The notes under the pieces were generated by a model. The model did no database searches. It worked only from the letters and a program-made list of their open reading frames with translations, and had not been told where the DNA came from. From contig NZ_JAJJPA010000026.1 of the NCBI RefSeq assembly GCF_020907985.1, positions 26,828 to 90,827 of the forward strand: DNA of 64,000 nucleotides. Direction: 5' to 3'. This document shows, piece after piece, positions 60,670 through 64,000 of the stretch (position 1 is the first letter of the stretch; each line of letters opens with the position of its first letter). Origin of the DNA: Kitasatospora humi (GTDB lineage: Bacteria > Actinomycetota > Actinomycetes > Streptomycetales > Streptomycetaceae). Made by a program: the position numbers and the translations under genes.

Positions 60670-62115
60670 TCAGGCGCCGAGACGCTGCTGCTCTTCGTCG
60701 CTGAGCTGGTAGCCGGCGGTCTCCTGCAGGTACGTCAGGTACTGCCGGTCCAGGTCGTCCCAGGGGCGGTCGCTCTCCTGCGCGCGCAGTTCGAGCGCAG
60801 CAAGAGCCACGGCGAAGGCGATGTGCGGGGTGAGCTTGCTGTCGGCCCGGGAAAGGACGCTGCCGAGTTCTTCGGGGGTGCCGGCCAGCACCGAGGCGTC
60901 GGTGAGCCAGGAGAGGGCGAGCTCCTGAGCGGCGTCGCTGCGGAGAAGCAGGCCCGGGGCCATGATCTTCACCGCGTCGCGGGGGTTGCGCATGTCGAAG
61001 ACGGTGGCGACGAGCTTGCAGGCGCCCGCGCGGGTGTCGTCGGCGGCCTGCTCCTCTGCGAGGTCGTCGTCGAAGTCGTCTTCGATCCATACATCCGGTT
61101 CCTCGGTGCCCTGCTGGTCTGCCGCGGCCGTCTCGAACGGCTGCTGCGCGTCGGCACCGGTGGAGTCATCTCCCGCAGCGCCCGTAGCCGTGGGGGCATC
61201 GGCGCTGTCGGAGGAGGAGGCCCGGTCGTCCCGAGCCTGTTCACCAGTGGGCCGCGGTGCCGGGACGGGGGACTGCGGCGCGGGCTTCGAGTTGGCCTTC
61301 GCACCCTCGGCGCGGGCCGCGGGAACCCGGCGGGCCCGCTCGATCGCCACCTGTGGGCTCACCTTGCCGTTGCCGTCCATGATCAGCTTTGCTGCGGCGA
61401 TCTGCAGGTCGTCAGCATTGGGGAGTTCGTCGGCAATGAGCTCGGCGTGTGTGGTGCGGAGCCGGCGTTCGAGGACGGCCTTGCGGACGGCTGGCGCGAG
61501 CTTCAGCAGCTTGAGGCGCTTGGAGACGTACGGCTGCTTGCATCCGGTCTGCTGCGCAACCTCGACCTGGGTCAAGCCGTCCGCCATCGCGCCGGCGAAG
61601 CCGATCGCTTCGTCGATTGGGTTGAGCGCGATCCGGCGCAGGTTCTCCGGCAGACCGATGATCCGGGCGCGGGGGATGGACTCCTCGGAGATCCGGCAGC
61701 GGGCGGCATCGACGTCCACTTGCTCCAGTGCGTCGCGCCGGGTGTGCCCGATCAGGATGACCCACTCGTCTTCCGGGGCATGGCCGAGCATCTTCTCGAC
61801 CTTCTCGGCCGTCTCCGGCTGGTTGGCTACCCTCGGCCGCCAGTAGTCCAGGAACCCGCCGACGGGGCAGACGACCAGTTCCTGGAGTTGGCCGTCCACC
61901 TTGATCGACTGAACGAGGGCGTCGAACTCTTCCTCGTCCCGGGTGGTGCGCGGGTTGAAGGGGTTCGCCCAGAGCCGATGCAGCGGAATCTCGGTGTGCC
62001 CGCTGCCCTCGGAGCCCTCCGCGTCTACGTTCTCGTCCTCGCCCTCCGGGTCGTCCCAGATCGAGCGGCGGCCAGCACCGAGGTTCATGGTGGGCCCAGC
62101 TGCCCCGACTGCCAT
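60670..62115 (-). CDS. parB: ParB-family partition protein
   Basis: The start is chosen at ATG 62115 behind GAGGAG. ATG 62139 lacks a ribosome site. In the 481-residue protein, TEIPLHRLWANPFNPR near 40-55 begins the ParB N-terminal domain. ILIGHTRRDALEQ holds the GxRR-like CTP-binding box. PENLRRIALNPIDEAIGFAGAM is the second box, and TQVEVAQQTGCKQPYVSKRLKLLKL is the helix-turn-helix. A long Ala/Pro/acidic linker and a C-terminal helical domain follow. It should bind the centromere and work with ParA. Confidence 0.9.
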   Translation of the reverse strand: MAVGAAGPTMNLGAGRRSIWDDPEGEDENVDAEGSEGSGHTEIPLHRLWANPFNPRTTRDEEEFDALVQSIKVDGQLQELVVCPVGGFLDYWRPRVANQPETAEKVEKMLGHAPEDEWVILIGHTRRDALEQVDVDAARCRISEESIPRARIIGLPENLRRIALNPIDEAIGFAGAMADGLTQVEVAQQTGCKQPYVSKRLKLLKLAPAVRKAVLERRLRTTHAELIADELPNADDLQIAAAKLIMDGNGKVSPQVAIERARRVPAARAEGAKANSKPAPQSPVPAPRPTGEQARDDRASSSDSADAPTATGAAGDDSTGADAQQPFETAAADQQGTEEPDVWIEDDFDDDLAEEQAADDTRAGACKLVATVFDMRNPRDAVKIMAPGLLLRSDAAQELALSWLTDASVLAGTPEELGSVLSRADSKLTPHIAFAVALAALELRAQESDRPWDDLDRQYLTYLQETAGYQLSDEEQQRLGA

Positions 62116-62194
62116 GCGGTTCTCCTCTGTCCCTGTCATTCAGCTGGTCTGAGAGCACGGGGGTTAGCAGGTCCGGCGCCGAGCCGGCGCCCCG

Positions 62195-62211
62195 GTATTC
62201 CGTCGGAATAC
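62195..62211. promoter_or_regulatory. Palindrome 3 of the par region
   Basis: Perfect 17-bp palindrome GTATTCCGTCGGAATAC, 80 bases upstream of the parB start, 48 bases from palindrome 4. Confidence 0.8.
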
Positions 62212-62243
62212 TCGCCCTCGGTGGTGCCACTGCGGATCCGCGG

Positions 62244-62258
62244 TATTCCGTCGGAATA
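62244..62258. promoter_or_regulatory. Palindrome 4 of the par region
   Basis: TATTCCGTCGGAATA, upstream of parB. Confidence 0.8.
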
Positions 62259-62308
62259 TCGGGGCCCCACCCGGCCGCTGGCCGTCCGAGGTCTCACAAG
62301 GCCATCAC

Positions 62309-62456
62309 GCTAGCATCCAAGCTAGCGGCTTGGCCTCGCACCTGGGTCCCGTCGCCGTGTCGATCGCTCTCACGAGTTACCTAGGAGCGGCTTTGGCCCC
62401 GACTTGGGAGCCAGGTCATTAGCATGTGTGCTAGTGACCTGGCCTCGCTGGGGAGG
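62309..62456 (-). promoter_or_regulatory. Two CTAGC/TGGCCT elements upstream of parB
   Basis: Read on the minus strand. First element: TGGCCT-N8-AGGCCA, then CACTAGC and TGCTAATG, at about 62456-62416. Second element: AGGCCA, then CGCTAGC and TGCTAGCGT, at about 62333-62308. TGC-TAnnGT-type sequences are possible extended -10 boxes. The same arrangement stands upstream of the gene starting at 63783, which suggests a shared regulator. The whole 470-base gap from parB to the next gene holds only these elements, palindromes 3 and 4 and a terminator. Confidence 0.6.
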
Positions 62457-62564
62457 CCAGCCGTCGGCCGACGCGCTGGCCGCCCGTGCTGAACCGCCCT
62501 CCGCTGAGCAGTTGTTCGACCGTGCTCCGCCTCAACTCCTCCCGGGCGGCCTTCGGGAACGGGA

Positions 62565-62586
62565 AAGGGGCCCCGAGGGGCCCCTT
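62565..62586 (-). terminator. Terminator of the first RepL-like gene
   Basis: Perfect 10-bp stem (62565-62574 with 62577-62586) and a 2-base loop, just downstream of the minus-strand gene ending at 62610, followed on that strand by CCC. Confidence 0.75.
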
Positions 62587-62609
62587 GTTCGATCGCTTCT
62601 TCGGTGGGC

Positions 62610-63035
62610 TCAGGCACCCTGCTGCAGGCCGAGGCCGGCCAGTTGGGTCCGATACTTCGCCTGACGGCGCGCTGCGAACTCCGCCGGCTCGACCGAGTCG
62701 ATCTCGGGGACCGCGGCGATCCTGGCACGCATTTTCCCGTCGGTGAGCTGCGGGTGCAGTTGGTAGACGCCGTCCTCCAGTCCCCAGGCGAGCTTGACCT
62801 CCGCGAGGCGCTTGACTGCCCGGTTGACGCTCGGCGATGCCATACCCAGGGCTGCGCACATCTCCGCCTGGGAGATCTCCGCGCAGCCGTCCTCTTCGTT
62901 CATGTGCTTGAGCAGCAGCATCAGCAGGCGGAACGGGTTGCTGGCGATGTCCACCAGGCTCAGCACACCAAGCGCCTCCCGGGACAGGGGGACAGGCTCA
63001 AGGGACGGAACGGGCGGCACGTACGCGGTGTCCAT
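62610..63035 (-). CDS. RepL-like winged-helix protein (short)
   Basis: ATG 63035. In the 141-residue protein, NPFRLLMLLLKHMNEEDGCAEISQAEMCAALGMASPSVNRAVKRLAEVKLAW at about 33-84 is a winged helix, followed by GVYQLHPQLTDG, similar to the YxLNP segment of RepL-type initiators and to the next gene. It may be a replication initiator fragment, a copy-control protein or a regulator. Confidence 0.6.
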   Translation of the reverse strand: MDTAYVPPVPSLEPVPLSREALGVLSLVDIASNPFRLLMLLLKHMNEEDGCAEISQAEMCAALGMASPSVNRAVKRLAEVKLAWGLEDGVYQLHPQLTDGKMRARIAAVPEIDSVEPAEFAARRQAKYRTQLAGLGLQQGA

Positions 63036-63135
63036 GTCCAGTCCTCACTCTTGCCGGCAGCGGTGCTCGGTCGGGTCTTCGGTGTGCTCTGTCAGGCTAA
63101 TCCCCCAGCCCGACAGCTGGGCGGAGCCTAGGTGT

Positions 63136-63783
63136 TCAGGCCCCCTCCGCCCGGCGCCGTCGGGCCGGACGCGCCGGCTGCTCGGTAGCGGTGTTGGCCT
63201 TGTTCCTTCGAGCGCCTTCGAGCGCGACCACGTTGGCCGCCTGCGTGATCTTGCGCTGGTCGTCCCGCCGGTGCTTCCGCCACTCCGCCGCGTGGTCGGG
63301 TCCCGGCATCACGAACTCCGCCACAGCCGCGTTCCAGACTTCCTGCGCCCGTTCCTGGTCCGCCGAGGTGCCGGCGAACGTGAGGTAGGGGTTCAGCTGA
63401 TAGATGCCGACCTTCGCGGTCCGAACCCAGGCGATCTCGTTGAAGTAGATCATCGCCTCGCCGACGTAGGCCCGGCTGATTCCGCTCTCAGTCGAGATGT
63501 CCCGGTGAGAAGTCTTGATCATTCCCAGGGGGCGACGGCGCTTCGACTTCCCCAGCTGCTGGAAGCCCACCAGCGTCGCCCAGGTCCGGAACCAGGTTCC
63601 GGGAATGTCCATCTTGCCGAGCGTCAGCATCATGAGCGGCGCATCGGTGACGTAGCCCTTGGTCTCGTCGTCTTCGACGAAGACCCGGCCGGTGATCTTC
63701 TGAACCGAGTAGACCAGGTTGCCCCGGCTATCGACGCGGGTGACCAGTTGCTCGCCTGGTCCTAGGCGGGGCTTCTCGGTCAT
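63136..63783 (-). CDS. RepL-like replication protein candidate
   Basis: ATG 63783 after CGGGAGCG. In the 215-residue protein, MIKTSHRDISTESGISRAYVGEAMIYFNEIAWVRTAKVGIYQLNPYLTFAG at about 93-143 is a winged helix ending in the YQLNPYLTFAG motif typical of RepL (PF05732-like). The C-terminus is Arg/Lys-rich. It lies behind the CTAGC/TGGCCT control element. It could be the initiator of this replicon or a second one. Confidence 0.65.
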   Translation of the reverse strand: MTEKPRLGPGEQLVTRVDSRGNLVYSVQKITGRVFVEDDETKGYVTDAPLMMLTLGKMDIPGTWFRTWATLVGFQQLGKSKRRRPLGMIKTSHRDISTESGISRAYVGEAMIYFNEIAWVRTAKVGIYQLNPYLTFAGTSADQERAQEVWNAAVAEFVMPGPDHAAEWRKHRRDDQRKITQAANVVALEGARRNKANTATEQPARPARRRRAEGA

Positions 63784-63821
63784 TCGCGCTCCCGTGCTCT
63801 TGATCGACTGTCAGATTGAAC

Positions 63822-63868
63822 GCTAGCAGACAAGCTAGTGCTCTGGCCTTGACGTTGAGGCCAGCGTG
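63822..63868 (-). promoter_or_regulatory. CTAGC/TGGCCT control element upstream of the RepL-like gene
   Basis: On the minus strand, TGGCCT-N8-AGGCCA is followed by GCACTAGC and TGCTAGCGT (extended -10 candidate), about 40 bases before ATG 63783. It has the same order and spacing as the element at 62416-62456. Confidence 0.65.
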
Positions 63869-63902
63869 GCGTCGGCGCGGCGACGTTCCGGGAGCGAGAA
63901 GC

Positions 63903-63942
63903 GGGGGTGGTTTGGCCTGGCCAGTGAGGCCAAACCACCCCC
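63903..63942. terminator. Strong hairpin near the right edge
   Basis: Perfect 15-bp stem (63903-63917 with 63928-63942) and a 10-base loop. It probably terminates a gene beyond the window. A further TGGCCTT/AAGGCCA stem follows at about 63949-63968, and no gene is supported from 63784 to the end. Confidence 0.7.
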
Positions 63943-64000
63943 GGCTTTGGCCTTACCGTCAAGGCCAGCCGCAATGGCCAGATTCGACGGCGTTTCCGCA

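Noticed and set aside
1..64000. tRNA, rRNA or insertion sequences
   Set aside because: No cloverleaf-like, rRNA-like or transposase-like sequence was recognised by reading. A tRNA scan and an IS search were not run.

Overview
The window looks like part of a large conjugative plasmid, or an integrated copy of one, from a high-GC actinomycete close to Streptomyces or Kitasatospora. The basis is the strong G/C preference at third codon positions, GTG and TTG starts with GGAGG-type ribosome sites, and families typical of that group (XRE-DUF5753 with DUF397, DUF6248-like, DUF2637/SpdB-like, replication-relaxation, LysM-BTAD pilus regulators). No rRNA, tRNA, CRISPR array or intact insertion sequence was seen.

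Layout. (1) 1-14.8 kb: short plus-strand transcription units of mostly unknown accessory proteins (GP88-like, DUF2958-like, a PP-loop ATPase, a ParB-domain protein, a DUF6248-like protein). Seven or eight of these units start with the same repeated promoter. It has an extended -10 and an invariant upstream box, and in most copies it is followed by a 5' hairpin and a TCAACCCG box. (2) 14.9-17.2 kb: a frameshifted helix-turn-helix gene, a replication-relaxation family gene behind its own TCAAGG repeats, and a frameshifted DUF3846-like gene. (3) 17.3-24.2 kb: a leftward six-gene operon with an RsbW-like kinase-fold protein and a methyltransferase-fold protein. It is divergent from an XRE-DUF5753/DUF397 pair across a 16-bp inverted-repeat operator, and is followed by an XRE regulator with a flavoprotein. 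(4) 24.3-27.7 kb: a putative replication initiator with an internal duplication, a membrane protein, and a 0.9-kb non-coding region packed with TCAAGG iterons and TGCGCA palindromes. (5) 27.7-39.9 kb: a Tcp/VirB-type conjugation operon whose genes mostly overlap by a few bases. It encodes TcpC-like, small membrane, TcpE-like, VirB4, VirB6, a lytic transglycosylase/NlpC-P60 hydrolase, a membrane-anchored protein and a VirD4-like coupling protein. (6) 40.4-52.8 kb: a complete-looking Tad/Flp pilus locus (CpaB, CpaE/TadZ, TadA, TadB, TadC, Flp, TadE, TadG-like, secreted proteins, LysM-BTAD regulator, prepilin peptidase). (7) 52.8-59.3 kb: mixed genes, including a doubly frameshifted gene, a lipoprotein beta-propeller, a DUF2637/SpdB-like membrane protein and a RelE-like toxin pair. 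(8) 59.6-63.8 kb: a leftward parB-parA operon flanked by four copies of a 15-17 bp palindrome, and two RepL-like winged-helix genes.

The genes fit an element that replicates (duplicated winged-helix protein or RepL-like proteins), segregates (ParAB and palindromes), and transfers between mycelial cells (T4SS plus Tad pilus). It also appears to switch on an accessory module through a shared promoter-leader. No canonical relaxase is visible. Several genes carry single-base frame breaks, so indel errors in the assembly are a real possibility.
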